A DNA stretch of 64,000 nucleotides. It comes from Schistocerca nitens. Lineage: Eukaryota > Arthropoda > Insecta > Orthoptera > Acrididae. The stretch spans positions 21,783,640 through 21,847,639 of the forward strand of contig NC_064623.1 of NCBI RefSeq assembly GCF_023898315.1. Reading direction: 5' to 3'. Numbering within the stretch: position 1 is the stretch's first letter; each line of letters starts with the position of its first letter. Shown here one piece after another: positions 23,413 to 33,300 of the stretch. Both the position numbers and the translations under genes were made by a program. The notes under the pieces are model-generated. The model searched no databases. It saw only the letters and a list, made by a program, of their open reading frames with translations, and was not told the DNA's origin.

Positions 23413-24080
23413 TCATCCAATGTGCATGACTTTTTGATAAATTATGTCCTTTAGTGTTCCCACAGGTAGAAGTCTATGAGTTAGGTTTGGGGGACATGGT
23501 GCACACTCCTCAGCACCTCTACGGCCTATCCATCTTCCTGGTAGATTTTCATCGAGATCCGCCCTAACACGATTTTGGTAGTGGGCTGGGGCACCAGCTT
23601 GCTGAAAGTAAACTCTTTCGTCTCCATACAAGTCTCGGATGGCAGCTAAAACGGATGTCTGAAGCTTCTGAAGGTTCATGTCTCTGGTAACTGTGCTGTC
23701 AAAGAAGAATGGCCCAATCAAGCCCCGGTAAGACAACCTACACCACACATTTACTCCTGGCAAATTCACAGCTTTGTCTACATGGATGTTCGGATTTTCG
23801 GTGGCCCAGTAGATTCAATTGTGGCAATTTACTGCACCATTGAATTTGAACTGTGCCTCATCAGACCACACAATCACCTCTACAAACACCTCATCATTGC
23901 GCATCATGTTAGTAAATCACTCGCAATACTCCATTCTACAATCTGGGTCATCATTTATTGCATGTAGCTATTGTGGTATGTAGCACTTCCACTTTGCTGT
24001 CTTCAAAATTCGCTGAACACTTGAGCGAGTCTAGTTTCATGGGCACACTGTCTCACAGACTTCTGTGGTGAGCAAGTGAA
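23413..24080 (-). pseudogene. Tc1/mariner-like transposase, main part (broken by A2)
   Basis: The minus strand encodes a DDE transposase of the Tc1/mariner/IS630 type. Near 24010-24073 a helix-turn-helix segment reads SPQKSVRQCAHETRLAQV. SDEAQFKFNG carries the first catalytic Asp. WATENPNIHVDKAVNLPGVN, LIGPFFFD, FQQAGAPAHY and LPGRWIGRRG follow in order, and GTLKDIIYQK closes it. The second catalytic Asp of the usual FQQDGAPPHY box is Ala, and the PDLTPLD box is PNLTHRL, so it is inactive apart from its frameshifts. A2 splits the gene at 24080/30186, with 7 bases (AAGTGAA) duplicated. The frame continues across the gap into 30193 onward. Confidence 0.8.
24074..24080. repeat. Target-site duplication of A2, left copy
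   Basis: AAGTGAA, repeated at 30186-30192. It is short, but removing A2 and one copy restores the transposase reading frame, which supports it. Confidence 0.75.
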
Positions 24081-24102
24081 TTTTTTTTTGTTTTTGGTTT
24101 TA

Positions 24103-24133
24103 GGGCGCAAAACTGCTATGGTCATTAGCACCC
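24103..24133 (-). promoter_or_regulatory. Conserved 3' hairpin of A2
   Basis: GGGTGC pairs with GCGCCC (one U-G) around a 19-nt loop starting TAATGACC, followed by TAAAAC and the A-rich tail. A3 has the same arms. Confidence 0.75.
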
Positions 24134-24276
24134 GGTCCGCGACTGAGGAAATAATAAAAACTGAAAATGGAAAACAGCAAAAATGGGAACGAAACTCAAA
24201 AAATTGGAGACACTAAAAGCAGAAACAAGGCTTAAAAGTCCACTACAGAGAGGGATTGATGGTCCCCGATAAAACT

Positions 24277-27200
24277 TCAAATGACTGACGTCATTTCACT
24301 GTCACGAATAAACTGGAGAACGCGGTCGGCTGAGCGCGTGTCATCTGCTAAAATCGACGATAGATCAGGCGATAGCTGTAGACGGGAGCGTAACGGATTA
24401 AAATATGGGCATTCAATTAAAAGGTGTCTGACCGTCCACAGCTGAGAGCAGTGGGGACAGAGTGGGGGAGGATCGCCGCTTAAAAGATGTCGATGGCTAA
24501 AAAGACAGTGCCCTATCCGGAGTCTAGCTAAAATTACCTCCTCCCGACGATGCGGTCGGGAGGAAGAGGTCCAAGCGCAAGGAAGGGCTTTCACTGCCCG
24601 CAATTTATTACGGGGAAGTGTCGACCAATGCGCATTCCATAAATGAGCAACTTTGCGACATAAACAGCTCCGTAGATCGGTGAAGGGAAGCGACTGAATA
24701 GCTGGCCGAGGAAGAGAGACTGCAGCCTTGGCCGCTATATCGGCCGCCTCATTCCCACAGATACCAGCGTGTCCCGGGAGCCAGAGGAACGCCACTGAGA
24801 CGCCCCCCAGGTGGAGCAAGCGCAGACAGTCCTGAATCCGGTGGACCAGAGGGTGCACAGGATAAAGAGCTTGGAGACTGAAGAGAGAGCTGAGAGAATC
24901 TGAGCAGATAACGTACTGTATCCGTGGATGGCGGCGGATGTAGTGGACAGCCCGGAGAACAGCGTAAAGCTCCGCAGTATACACCGAACACTGGTCGGGA
25001 AGCCGAAATTGATTTGGGGTGTCGCCAACAATATAGGCACTCCCTACACCTAACGAGGTTTTCGAGCCGTCGGTGTAAATAAATGTGGCGACCGTCATTT
25101 GTGCACAGAGAGCAGCAAATGCCCGATGATAAACAAGTGTCGGGGTACCATCCTTGGGAAATCGACAAAGGTCACGGAGCAGGCAGATCCGGGGGCGGAG
25201 CCAAGGCGGTGCTGTACCCCAAGTTGTCAAGAAGGTTTTAGGAAAGCGGAAGGAAAGAGAATGGAGCAGTTGACGGAAGCGGACTCCCGGGGGTAGTAGG
25301 GAGGAGGAGCGGCCTGCATACCCTACATCAAAGGAGGCGTCGAAAAAAATGTCATGGGCTGGATTAGCAGGCATGGAAGACAGATGGCTAGCATAACGAC
25401 TCAGAAGGACTGCTCGCCGATTGGACAGCGGAGGTTCAGCAGTCTCAGCATAAAGGCTTTCCACAGGGCTAGTGTAAAAAGCTCCAGACGCTAAACGTAA
25501 TCCACGGTGGTGGATAGAGTCGAGACGCCGAAGAATAGACGGCCGAGCAGAGGAGTACACTATGCTTCCATAATCCAATTTCGATCGCACTAAGGCGCGA
25601 TAGAGGCGGAGAAGGACCACTCGGTCCGCTCCCCAGGAGGTACCATTCAGGACGCGGAGGGTGTTAAGCGATCGCAGACAGCGAGCCGAAAGATAGGAAA
25701 CGTGGGAGGACCAGCACAGTTTTCTGTCAAACATAAGACCCAAGAATTTAGCGACGTCTGAAAACGGAAGGTTGACAGGTCCGAGATGTAAGGAGGGCGG
25801 AAGAAACTCCTTACGCCGCCAAAAATTAACACAAACGGTCTTACTGGGAGAGAAACGGAAGCCGGTTTCGATGCTCCAAGAGTGGAGGCGATCGAGACAT
25901 CCTTGAAGACGTCGTTCAAGAAGGCTGGTCCGTTGAGAGCTGTAGTAGATCGCAAAATCGTCCACAAAGAGGGAGCCCGAGACATCAGGAAGGAGACAAT
26001 CCATAATTGGATTGATGGCAATGGCAAACAGTACAACACTCAGCACGGAGCCCTGGGGTACCCCGTTGTCTTGGGAGAAAGTAAGGGAGAGAGTAGTGTT
26101 CACCCGCACCCTAAATGAGCGCTCTGCCATAAATTCGCGAAGAAAAAGGGGCAACCGACCTCGAAAGCCCCAATAGAACAGTGTGCGGAGGATGCCTGTC
26201 CTCCAACAAGTATCGTATGCTCTCTCCAGATCAAAAAATATTGCTACTGTTTGGCGTTTCCGGAGAAAATTGTTCATGATATAAGTGGAGAGAGCAACAA
26301 GATGGTCAATGGCAGAACGATGCTTTCGGAATCCGCATTGGGCAGGCGTTAAAAGACTGCGGGATTCCAGCCACCACGCTAGACGGTAATTCACCATACG
26401 CTCCAAAACCTTACATACACTACTCGTGAGAGAAATGGGGCGATAGCTAGAGGGGAGATGTTTGTCCTTTCCAGGTTTCGGAACGGGAACGACGATAGCT
26501 TCCCGCCAGCGTCTGGGAAAAGTACTGTCGGTCCAAATTCGATTGTAAAGGCGAAGGAGGGAGTGCAGACTATGGGTTGATAAATGCTGCAACATTTGGA
26601 CGTGGATACCATCCGGTCCTGGGGCGGAGTAGCGAGAAGAAGAGAGTGCATGTTGGAGTTCTCGCATAGAGAAAACAGTATTATAGCTTTCGCGATTTTG
26701 AGAGGAGAAAGCAAGAGGTCGCACTTCCGCTGCACGTTTCTTCGGGAGAAACGCTGGCGGGTAATTGGAAGAGCTCGAAATCTCAGCAAAGTGCTGACCC
26801 AACGAGTTAGAAATTGCGACGGGGTCCACTAGTGTATGATGCGCGACAGTGAGCCCAGAGACCGGGGAGAAACTAGGCGCGCCTGAGAACCGTCGAAGCC
26901 GGCTCCAAACTTCCGAGGAGGGAGTGAAGGTGTTAAATGAGCTAATAAAGAATTTCCAGCTTGCCTTCTTGCTATCGCGGATGACGCGACGGCATCGCGC
27001 ACGGAGCTGCTTATAGTGGATACAGTTGGCCAAAGTAGGATGGCGACGGAAAACGCGGAGAGCACGTCGCCGCTCACGTATTGCATCACGGCATGCCTCG
27101 TTCCACCAAGGAACTGGGGGGCGCCGGGGCACTTCGGAGGTGCGTGGTATTGCATGTTCCGCAGCCGTAAGAATAACGTCGGTAATATGGGTGACCTCAT

Positions 27201-27963
27201 CGTCGACGCTGGGAAAGTGTCTGTCATCGAATGTCGCTAGAGACGAAAAAAGTGTCCAATCGGCTTGAGCGAACTTCCAGCGTCGCGGGCGCATGTATGG
27301 CAGTTGAGGCTGCAGTCTAAGGACACATGGAAAGTGGTCACTCGAGTGTGTATCGTCAAGGGCGAACCATTCGAAGCGCCGAGCTAGCGGAACAGTACCG
27401 ACCGCAAGGTCCAAATGAGATAAAGTTGTCGTGGAGGCAGACAAAAATGTAGGGACCCCAGTGTTGAGGCAAACTAGATCCGCTTGATGGAAGACGTCTA
27501 GCAATAGTGAGCCACGTGGACAAGGATGTGGAGATCCCCAAAGCGGGTGGTGGGCATTAAAGTCCCCAACCAGCAAATAGGGGGGTGGAAGCTGACCAAG
27601 GAGATGAAGCAGATCAGGTCGTGCCATTGGTGTGGACGATGGAATGTATACCGTGCAAAGAGAAAAGGTATATCCAGAAAGGGAAAGGCGGACAGCGACT
27701 GCTTGGAAGGGAGTGTTTAAGTGGATTGGGTGATACTGGAGAGTATCATGGAGAAGAATCATGAGTCCTCCATGGGCTGGAGTGCCTTCAACAGAGGGGA
27801 GATCATAGCGGACGGACTGAAAATGAGGGAGAACAAAGCGGTCAGTAGGACGCAGCTTTGTTTCCTGAAGACAGAAGATGACCGGCGAGTAGGATCGTAA
27901 GAGGATCGACAATTCATCCCGATTGGCTCGAATGCCGCGGATATTCCAGTGGATAATGGACAT
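24277..27963 (-). CDS. Family A ORF2: endonuclease-reverse transcriptase-RNase H, 1228 aa, intact
   Basis: The replication protein of the element: it nicks target DNA, copies the element RNA from the nick and removes the RNA strand. Residues 1-220 are an apurinic-type endonuclease with N7, E34, GDFNAHH (132-138) and SDH (208-210). Reverse transcriptase spans about 490-760, with FFDLERAYDT (576-585), GVPQGSVLS (634-642) and FVDD (666-669). RNase H spans about 959-1085, with D965 in YTDGSK, E998, D1022 in CSDS, H1065 in PGH and D1075. A C-terminal Cys-His motif has C1169, C1172, H1180 and C1185. All these residues are in place. The ATG is 40 bases after the ORF1 stop, so translation probably depends on reinitiation. 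RNase H places it in the I/LOA/R1 group; the exact clade needs a tree. Confidence 0.95.
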   Translation of the reverse strand: MSIIHWNIRGIRANRDELSILLRSYSPVIFCLQETKLRPTDRFVLPHFQSVRYDLPSVEGTPAHGGLMILLHDTLQYHPIHLNTPFQAVAVRLSLSGYTFSLCTVYIPSSTPMARPDLLHLLGQLPPPYLLVGDFNAHHPLWGSPHPCPRGSLLLDVFHQADLVCLNTGVPTFLSASTTTLSHLDLAVGTVPLARRFEWFALDDTHSSDHFPCVLRLQPQLPYMRPRRWKFAQADWTLFSSLATFDDRHFPSVDDEVTHITDVILTAAEHAIPRTSEVPRRPPVPWWNEACRDAIRERRRALRVFRRHPTLANCIHYKQLRARCRRVIRDSKKASWKFFISSFNTFTPSSEVWSRLRRFSGAPSFSPVSGLTVAHHTLVDPVAISNSLGQHFAEISSSSNYPPAFLPKKRAAEVRPLAFSSQNRESYNTVFSMRELQHALSSSRYSAPGPDGIHVQMLQHLSTHSLHSLLRLYNRIWTDSTFPRRWREAIVVPVPKPGKDKHLPSSYRPISLTSSVCKVLERMVNYRLAWWLESRSLLTPAQCGFRKHRSAIDHLVALSTYIMNNFLRKRQTVAIFFDLERAYDTCWRTGILRTLFYWGFRGRLPLFLREFMAERSFRVRVNTTLSLTFSQDNGVPQGSVLSVVLFAIAINPIMDCLLPDVSGSLFVDDFAIYYSSQRTSLLERRLQGCLDRLHSWSIETGFRFSPSKTVCVNFWRRKEFLPPSLHLGPVNLPFSDVAKFLGLMFDRKLCWSSHVSYLSARCLRSLNTLRVLNGTSWGADRVVLLRLYRALVRSKLDYGSIVYSSARPSILRRLDSIHHRGLRLASGAFYTSPVESLYAETAEPPLSNRRAVLLSRYASHLSSMPANPAHDIFFDASFDVGYAGRSSSLLPPGVRFRQLLHSLSFRFPKTFLTTWGTAPPWLRPRICLLRDLCRFPKDGTPTLVYHRAFAALCAQMTVATFIYTDGSKTSLGVGSAYIVGDTPNQFRLPDQCSVYTAELYAVLRAVHYIRRHPRIQYVICSDSLSSLFSLQALYPVHPLVHRIQDCLRLLHLGGVSVAFLWLPGHAGICGNEAADIAAKAAVSLPRPAIQSLPFTDLRSCLCRKVAHLWNAHWSTLPRNKLRAVKALPCAWTSSSRPHRREEVILARLRIGHCLFSHRHLLSGDPPPLCPHCSQLWTVRHLLIECPYFNPLRSRLQLSPDLSSILADDTRSADRVLQFIRDSEMTSVI

Positions 27964-28003
27964 AGGGTGAACAAAAAATGGAGGAATGTGACCAAGGGTG
28001 CTG

Positions 28004-29386
28004 TCAACTCAACGACTGCTCAGAGCTTGCGACCGACAGCATGGAATGGCATTCTGCCGAAGGCAGAAGATCCTGATCCATAGGTTGGTCAGGAGCAGCT
28101 CCTGCCACCAGCGATCGGCCGGTTGACCGGCCACCAGCAGTGCACCTCTGCGACACAGAAGACGGCCGAGGGCGATTTCCGCCAGGTGGAGCTGTAGATG
28201 GGACACGCCTTGGCGGAGAAGGAGAGGAACTAGGTTTCTTTGTAGCCTTCTTAGAAGTATGATGTTTAGATGAAGGAGGAACCGATGGTTGTGAAGTTGC
28301 GGTACGTAAAAACTCTTCACGAGTATGCTCTTTTTTGGAAGTCTTGGTGTCAGACTTTTGGGTTCGTGATTTAGCAGAACCCGACGAAGGGTGAGCCATA
28401 GATTGGGCAGGCGAAAGTGGCGAGGTTGAACGGGCGATCTTTGCGCTGGCCGATCTGACGACCGTGGCACTAAAAGCGAAGTCGCAGGTCTGCGTGGCCG
28501 CCTCCTTAGTTGGCCGAGGAGAAGCAAGGACAGTGCTGTATTTTCCTGTCTGAGGCACGGTGGGCTGGCGACTGGCGAATAATTTTCGAGCAGCAAAGGT
28601 CGACACCTTTTCCTTCACTCTTATTTCCTGGATGAGTTTTTCGTCCTTAAAAATGGGGCAATCTCGAGAAGAGGCAGCGTGGTCACCCATACAGTTGATG
28701 CAGCGAGGGGACGGAGGTGGACAAGCACCCTCATGGGCATCCTTGCCACACGTAACACATTTGGCCGGATTGGAACAGGACTGGCTGGTGTGATTGAACC
28801 GCTGACATCGATAGCAACGCGTAGGGTTGGGGACGTAAGGGCGAACGGAAATTATCTCATAGCCTGCTTTGATTTTCGATGGGAGTTGAACTCTGTCAAA
28901 TGTCAAGAAGACAGTGCGGGTTGGAATGATGTTCGTGTCTACCCTTTTCATAACTCGATGAACAGCCGTTACGCCCTGGTCAGAGAGGTAGTGCTGAATT
29001 TCTTCGTCAGACAATCCATCGAGGGAGCGCGTATAAACGACTCCACGCGAGGAATTCAAGGTACGGTGCGGTTCCACCCGGTCAGGGAAAGTGTGGAGCA
29101 GAGACGTACGCAACAATTTTTGTGCCTGGAGGGCACTGTGTGTTTCCAACAACAGAGTGCCATTCCGTAATCTGGAACAAGACTTTACAGGACCTGCAAT
29201 TGCGTCGACACCTTTCTGAATAATGAAAGGGTTGACCGTGGAGAAGTCGTGACCTTCGTCAGACCGAGAAACAACAAGGAACTGTGGCAACGATGGAAGA
29301 ACTGTCTGTGGCTGAGACTCAGTGAACTTTCGTTTGTGAGCAGACATAGTGGAATGTGAGGAAACCATTGCGGAAGAATCCCCCAT
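28004..29386 (-). CDS. Family A ORF1: zinc-knuckle RNA-binding protein, 460 aa, intact
   Basis: Presumed nucleocapsid-like partner of ORF2 that coats the element RNA. After a polar N-terminus (about 1-50), residues 55-180 form what looks like an RNA-recognition fold typical of I-group ORF1 proteins; this is inferred from position and alternating pattern, not from a scored match. Three zinc knuckles follow: CYRCQRFNHTSQSC (191-204), CVTCGKDAHEGAC (210-222) and CINCMGDHAASSRDC (229-243). The tail is Ser/Thr/Pro/Lys-rich (about 290-430). The start was chosen because A3 keeps the same ATG context (MGDTSAMVSS) and A1 has GTG there. A cellular zinc-finger gene is ruled out by its position directly before ORF2 and its repeats at A1 and A3. 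Confidence 0.93.
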   Translation of the reverse strand: MGDSSAMVSSHSTMSAHKRKFTESQPQTVLPSLPQFLVVSRSDEGHDFSTVNPFIIQKGVDAIAGPVKSCSRLRNGTLLLETHSALQAQKLLRTSLLHTFPDRVEPHRTLNSSRGVVYTRSLDGLSDEEIQHYLSDQGVTAVHRVMKRVDTNIIPTRTVFLTFDRVQLPSKIKAGYEIISVRPYVPNPTRCYRCQRFNHTSQSCSNPAKCVTCGKDAHEGACPPPSPRCINCMGDHAASSRDCPIFKDEKLIQEIRVKEKVSTFAARKLFASRQPTVPQTGKYSTVLASPRPTKEAATQTCDFAFSATVVRSASAKIARSTSPLSPAQSMAHPSSGSAKSRTQKSDTKTSKKEHTREEFLRTATSQPSVPPSSKHHTSKKATKKPSSSPSPPRRVPSTAPPGGNRPRPSSVSQRCTAGGRSTGRSLVAGAAPDQPMDQDLLPSAECHSMLSVASSEQSLS

Positions 29387-30053
29387 GATTACCGGCGTCT
29401 CCGATGGCGCGCTCCTCCCTTGTGGGGGCCCTCACTGAGGGCACCCCCGCCTTAGGTGATTGTTCACACCTCACCTCAGGTCACACCTCCCGACAAATGG
29501 ACGGAGGGACCAATCGGCACTTTCGGAAGGTATCAGCTCGGGTAATCACCCCTCCCTGGGCCTGGCCGTTACCAGGGGGTACGTACGTGTCCTACCTGTC
29601 TACCCGGGGCGGGGAATTACGCGTTACCCCGTCACCGGCTACGCATGGAAGTGCGTGGGTCGGCCTTCAGACACGCACAGGGAGGAAAAAAGAGAAAGGG
29701 AAAGGAAAGAAGAGGGGTCTCAAACGCCGCAGCGGAGAAGAGGGCAAAGAGAAGAGGGAAGGAAAAGAGAAAGACAGAGGAAGGACGAAGACTTGAAAGT
29801 GTAGAAAGCAAGGAATTCGGAACAGTTTCGAGCGTCCGTCTCCGGACGTAGGCACAAACCGTACTCCCAGAGGGGGAGAAAAGGAAGGAAAGAGCCAGAG
29901 GCGTGGGGGGGGGGCGAAGATGGGGGACGGGGAAGGATACGGAAAGGGAAGGTATGCAGCCCGGAAAGGAAGGAGGGCCACATTAGCTCAGGGTCCCGTG
30001 CTCGCTACGCACGTGTCCACAAAAGAGTTGTGGACCCCCTGGGGGGAAGTGCG
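29387..30053 (-). promoter_or_regulatory. A2 5' UTR, with terminal hairpin at 30015-30035
   Basis: Region before ORF1, shared with A1 and A3. At its 5' end GTCCACAA pairs perfectly with TTGTGGAC around a 5-nt loop (30015-30035). A3 keeps most of this stem and A1 has one mismatch. The internal promoter expected in such LINEs should lie here, but no specific promoter element is identified. Confidence 0.5.
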
Positions 30054-30185
30054 GGGGAGTCTGTACTTAGCACGCAGAGCCAAAAGAAGGGGGCATTCAA
30101 CCAAAATGTGGGCTACTGACTGGAAGGCTCCACAACCACATAGCGGGGGTGGCGCATCACATTAAGTCTGATAACATTTCTAGGA
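30054..30185 (-). other. Foreign 5' extension of A2: family D-like ORF2 C-terminus
   Basis: Lies inside the A2 target duplication but beyond the 5' end seen in A1 and A3. In transcription sense it reads PPPLCGCGAFQSVAHILVEC and then PLLLALRAKYRLPRTS, which is the Cys-His tail of an I-like ORF2 resembling family D (D1 has CRCGALLTVAQILVHCP). It is in the same orientation as A2. Best read as a second template copied after the A RNA, giving a chimeric 5' end. Confidence 0.65.
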
Positions 30186-30192
30186 AAGTGAA
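30186..30192. repeat. Target-site duplication of A2, right copy
   Basis: AAGTGAA, matching 24074-24080. Confidence 0.75.
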
Positions 30193-30330
30193 CTTACTCT
30201 CAGAATGCCCTCCACTGTTTTCAGCCAATATCTTCCATTAAGGATTTTGTGATACTGACGCAGAAGTATGCACATAAAGCGAATGTTGCGACAGATATGC
30301 TGGGTCCCTTTTAAACTGGAAGATGGAAAG
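30193..30330 (-). pseudogene. Tc1/mariner-like transposase, N-terminal part beyond A2
   Basis: Continuation of the split transposase. The minus strand here reads ILAENSGGHSESK directly before the FTCSPQKSVRQC segment once A2 and one duplication are removed. The further N-terminus is too degraded to place exactly. Confidence 0.5.
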
Positions 30331-33300
30331 CAGACAACTTCATCGCAACAAGGAGCAACTGAAACGCGAAAGTGGCGATATGGCATATTTGCCGTCACTA
30401 TGGGCAAGTGAAGCATTTCTCCACCCAAATGCTTTATGGACTACATTAGAACATGTATCGTGGAACGGTTGATGTTCTACACGACTATATTCACTGGCTC
30501 CAAAACTTTGAATGTACCGCCTTCCTGGACAGCAGATGAACTCACCCGGTAAGCTAGAGGGCAAATTCACACTTCGTTACCAAACCGACTGTCTCCAGGT
30601 AAACCTCAGGTAAGTGCGTGAAATAATCGTGTGCAGACTAATCCGCTTAATATGTTGTGTAATTAGTAGGAAGCGTATTTTAGTTTGTTCCAGATATTAC
30701 ACGGTGATTTCTTTACTGTGCTTTCCTGATGGAAATTACCAGTATGCATGAGGGTGTGCGTACCTGATACATTCCAAAACGCCGCGTGTAAAAACGGGAT
30801 AATCCAGTGCTCAAACCTTGGGTTCTGTTGGTGATAAAAAGGTAGTGTCAAGTGTTTTGGATAGCCCTTGGCTAAGGACCATTTGCATAACAAACAGAAG
30901 GATGTTAGTTCCACTCTCCTACTGAACAGGGTCATAGTATGGATATTACACTCTCCCTCCTGCTTAGGGGAAGAAGCAAATCTGTTCTTTTCGCATTTGA
31001 TGTCTGCTGTGGACTTGATTGGACCCATGGTGGCACCATTTGTTCTTCGGCAGTTCGTCGGAAAGCCTAAGACATGTTTTTATTCTCAGCAGTAAACCAA
31101 ATCCCAGCAGAGTATTCTAAGACGTGTATGCTCAGCGTGTGTCTAATTTTTTATAATTTAATTCAGAAACACGAAGCTTCGATGTTACCCTATTTTTACA
31201 CGTAATATACGCACGTAAAATTCGGTCTAGAGCGGAACTTTGATAACAAAGTGACGCAGCAAGGAGAAATATGCTGTGAAGTGGCCCCAGTATCATCTGG
31301 GGTAAGTATGTTATAGTACTGAAGAACAGGCAAAATTTTTACGTGAAATCCGGTCTGAGGTGTAGAATCAGTATTGTTTATTTCATTTTCAGATCAGTGA
31401 ACTACCTAAATTTTACTAACAAATACACTTCTTTTCATTTGAGTTAATTGTCCTGCTACAGCAGGGGAAAGGGCACCAGGTGACCAATACTAGCTCTGAG
31501 AATATGTTGGTGTGGTGCTTTAAAAACGTGTGGCCGCCTTATTGATGAAGTCATGGGTCGACGACGGGTGCAGTCAGAATTTTCGGTCCTGATAGAGACA
31601 AAGTAATACCTTTTGGAGTGCTTCAGATCTGAAGAAAAACACTGCAGAAAATGTTTCAAATTGGGTGAAGGCTTTCACCACTAAATTTAATACCAAGTTT
31701 ATTCAAACTCACTGTCGCACTGAAGAGAAATGTTTTAAAAGTGTTATCAGCTGCCGTGCGTTTGAACCTTGCACATGCCCCAGATTTTGCACATTCCTCA
31801 AAACTCAAATATGCAACACAAAAATATGATAAACCATGTTTTCGAACAGGCGACAGTTAAATACAAGGAAATTTAAAGACTACTCACTGTCGTGGTGGGT
31901 GAGAAATCAATGGGGGAGTACTAGCATGATACCACCTGGCAGCTCCAGGAAGCCATGATCCAGGGATAGTTTTAAATTCATGACCCAGGCTCTGTAGCGA
32001 TTGCCTAACGAAACCAAACTACAACTTTATCTAAATCCAGAACGTAGGTAATTCCTGTTTTGGAAATTATATTATTTTTAGTTTGTATTAAAAATATTCG
32101 TAATTTTGTGATTTTTCGATCTTACAGGAGACGAAATCGACTCTGCAATCTGTATACTGCAAAGGACTAAAAGGAAAATTATTAATCCTGTTTCTCAACA
32201 GACGTTCAAATAACGGAGTACAGGTACACTGACCAAATATTTCATTCGTTTTAGTAAGTGCGTGGTGGAGTATTAGAATCAAGTTAATTTCGATGAATGA
32301 GCATTTCTGGACGGTTGCCATAAAAGAAGGGTTTTGCCCGTCTACTCTCCACTTGACAGCTGCCACAACGCCATCCGCTCCACTCGCGGATGCGCCGTAG
32401 CTGCTTCAGGGCTTTGAACGACTGCTTAAGTCATGGAAGACTTCAAGCTAACGGCGAACGACACCGTCACCTGCTCATAGCTGTGAGCCTAATGCTTTCA
32501 CGCAAACTGCTTTTAGACACCTAAGTTACTGCTATGCGAATCCATCTAGAAATATGCTGGCAATGAAAAATTTAACGTAATGAAGTCTTAAGATTAACGA
32601 TTTTGTACTTTTCATGGATTTTTCTGTTGCCAAGTTATTTGAATAAGTTTTTTAACACATCCAAGTGGGACGTGCAGCATGCAGGTCGCGCGATACCAGT
32701 TAGCCGTTGTATACATTTCGTGGCCCACCGTTTGAGGAATTCATAAACATTCGCCACCAAAGTTACTGATCATTCTATTACACATCTGGTCACAAAATTA
32801 TGAAGTAGAAGACGCCCTTAATAACTATTACGTAGCATTACGATCGAGATCTCTTTTCTTTGATGGCACCATAGGTATGTAGGAATTTGACGTACGAGCA
32901 TCATTTTGCAACCGCTAGTCTGATGATTACCAGTAGAGGAATAGTAGAGGAATTAAATTGTCAGCCCTATGCGACATGAAAAATGGGCTGTTTCCTTTGC
33001 TAACAGGAGGAAACCGCAGAAGCTCGCATTTTCAAATAGTGCACACATTTTAACTCAGGTATTGCTTATAATTCGATGCACTACGTGCGGAATTCATTTC
33101 GAAGTTTCAGCTTTCGTCCTCACACGATCAACAAAATTCTTAGTTTAAACAGGCATTCGCTTCAATTTTATCCAATTTTGTTTACATACAAACTAAGTTG
33201 AATCTAACAAACTGGTAGGTGCGTATTTGTGAGCTACACAAACGTTTCACAAGTACTACGTAACGTGGAATGAATGTAACGAACTGTAGCAGTTTGTGCG

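Larger units (their letters stand above)
24081..30185 (-). mobile_element. A2: complete family A I-like retrotransposon with both ORFs intact
   Basis: Minus-strand LINE of about 6.1 kb between AAGTGAA duplications. It comprises an A-rich 3' tail (24081-24095), 3' UTR with hairpin, intact ORF2, 40-bp spacer, intact ORF1, and a 5' UTR of about 670 bp ending in a terminal hairpin at 30015-30035 and a C-rich run. Copies A1 and A3 end at that run; A2 has a further 132 bp of foreign sequence before the duplication. It is the only element in the window with all catalytic residues and both frames preserved, so it is the youngest and a candidate for current activity. Confidence 0.95.

Noticed and set aside
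28679..29170. Plus-strand frames opposite ORF1 and ORF2 (for example 28679-29170, 47264-47584, 48026-48316)
   Set aside because: Antisense shadows of high-GC coding sequence. They repeat in each family copy and have no motifs.
28004..29386. Cellular zinc-finger gene of the nucleic-acid-binding type
   Set aside because: It lies 40 bp before a LINE ORF2, repeats at A1 and A3, and is inside a unit with target duplications.
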